Shown here: positions 63,457 to 64,000 of the stretch, piece after piece
Layout: each line of letters starts with the position of its first letter
Numbering within the stretch: the first letter of the stretch is position 1
From: Acinetobacter terrae
Lineage (GTDB): Bacteria; Pseudomonadota; Gammaproteobacteria; Pseudomonadales; Moraxellaceae
DNA: 64,000 nucleotides
Direction: 5' to 3'
NCBI RefSeq assembly: GCF_013004375.1
Contig: NZ_JABERI010000001.1
Coordinates: 248,001 to 312,000, forward strand
The notes under the pieces: model-generated
What the model saw: the letters and a program-made list of their open reading frames with translations, nothing else
Database searches by the model: none
What the model was told of the DNA's origin: nothing
Program-made: the position numbers and the translations under genes

Positions 63457-64000
63457 ATGACTTTTATCTTGGGTTTAACAGGTGGTATTGGCAGCGGGAA
63501 ATCTGCAGCAAGTACATGGTTCGAAACTCAAGGAATCACCGTTGTTGATGCCGATATTGTGGCACGCGAGATTGTTGAAAAAGGGCAACCTGCGTTACAA
63601 CAAATTCACGCTGCTTTTGGGGATTGGGTTCTTTTAGACAATGGAGAACTTAATCGCCGTGCTTTACGTGAACATATTTTCAAAGATCCAGATGCACGTA
63701 AAATGCTAGAAAGCATCACCCACCCTGCCATTCGCCAATCGATTATTCAGCAGCTGCAGGCTGCAACCAGTCCTTATGTGATTCTGGTCTCTCCCCTGCT
63801 GTTTGAAACCAACCAGCATGAACTGACCGATCATACCTTGCTGATTGACGCATCGATTGACTTGCAAATCCAGCGGGCTGCCATGCGTGATCACCAATCG
63901 ATTGCTCAGATTCAGAAAATTATTCAGTCACAAATGCCACGTGAAAAAAAGCGGAGTCTCGCTGATGATATTGTGCTCAACGATGGACATCTCGACCATT
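63457..64000 (+). CDS. coaE: Dephospho-CoA kinase, cut off by the window end
   Basis: Last enzyme of coenzyme A synthesis, commonly just after pilD. The first 181 codons are present. The P-loop is GLTGGIGSGKSAAS (residues 6-19), followed by VVDADIVAREIVE and VILVSPLLFE. The ATG at 63457 follows TTAGGTGAG. The frame is open to base 64000, so about the last 20 residues lie outside. The pilB-pilC-pilD-coaE order is typical of gammaproteobacteria. Confidence 0.95.
   Translation, partial: MTFILGLTGGIGSGKSAASTWFETQGITVVDADIVAREIVEKGQPALQQIHAAFGDWVLLDNGELNRRALREHIFKDPDARKMLESITHPAIRQSIIQQLQAATSPYVILVSPLLFETNQHELTDHTLLIDASIDLQIQRAAMRDHQSIAQIQKIIQSQMPREKKRSLADDIVLNDGHLDH

Overview
The window is chromosomal DNA of a gammaproteobacterium, almost certainly an Acinetobacter species. 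The evidence is the moderately AT-rich base composition, the two-domain polyphosphate:AMP phosphotransferase of the type known from A. johnsonii, the fused MrpA/B antiporter subunit, T2SS genes (gspF-gspG) away from any gsp cluster, the recC-recB-recD order, and a protein resembling the Acinetobacter 'FFLEELY motif' family. There is no transposase, integrase, phage module or CRISPR array. Most of the window is housekeeping DNA.

Layout. 1-5.3 kb: ETF-ubiquinone oxidoreductase, a TusA-like sulfur carrier, the corC-lnt pair, a hairpin-rich intergenic element and a small membrane protein. 5.5-7.2 kb: gspF-gspG (minus). 7.3-12.4 kb: priA, a Kef-type K+/H+ antiporter and hslO. 12.6-14.4 kb: three tandem DUF2147 secreted proteins, the first ending at an in-frame stop that cuts off its conserved tail. 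14.5-17.6 kb: cbpA-cbpM, a YdcH-like protein and corA. 17.8-20.6 kb: rpsO-pnp (minus) with a structured pnp leader. 20.6-21.4 kb: a gene-poor stretch with two related sRNA-like units. 21.5-30.7 kb: recC-recB-recD (minus), with three DnaA-box-like 9-mers at a 12-bp period at the start of recD. 30.8-33.8 kb: a DUF697/IRG-tail-like protein, pap and an FFLEELY-type protein. 33.9-37.2 kb: ubiE-ubiJ-ubiB. 37.2-40.3 kb: a very AT-rich stretch with a large lipoprotein and an outer-membrane barrel. 40.4-45.5 kb: a patatin-like hydrolase, hisIE, an FBH1-like helicase and an AAA protein of the SMC/OLD type whose catalytic motifs are degraded. 45.9-52.1 kb: the Mrp Na+/H+ antiporter operon (AB-C-D-E-F-G). 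52.2-59.3 kb (minus): tpiA, secG, tRNA-Leu(GAG), three identical initiator tRNAs, rimP-nusA-infB-rbfA. 59.6-64 kb: pilB-pilC-pilD and the start of coaE.

How the genes fit together. PilD should process both type IV pilins and the GspG pseudopilin encoded here. UbiE/J/B make or support ubiquinone, the acceptor used by ETF-QO. The tpiA-to-rbfA block joins initiator tRNA supply to IF2 (infB) and 30S maturation factors. CorA, CorC, Kef and Mrp form a notable group of ion transport genes.

The items most worth a second look are the FBH1-like helicase next to a predicted hydrolysis-dead ATPase, the tandem sRNA-like units, the DnaA-box-like array in recD, the U1xU72 initiator tRNA triplet, the nonsense-truncated DUF2147 copy, and the AT-rich lipoprotein/barrel locus.
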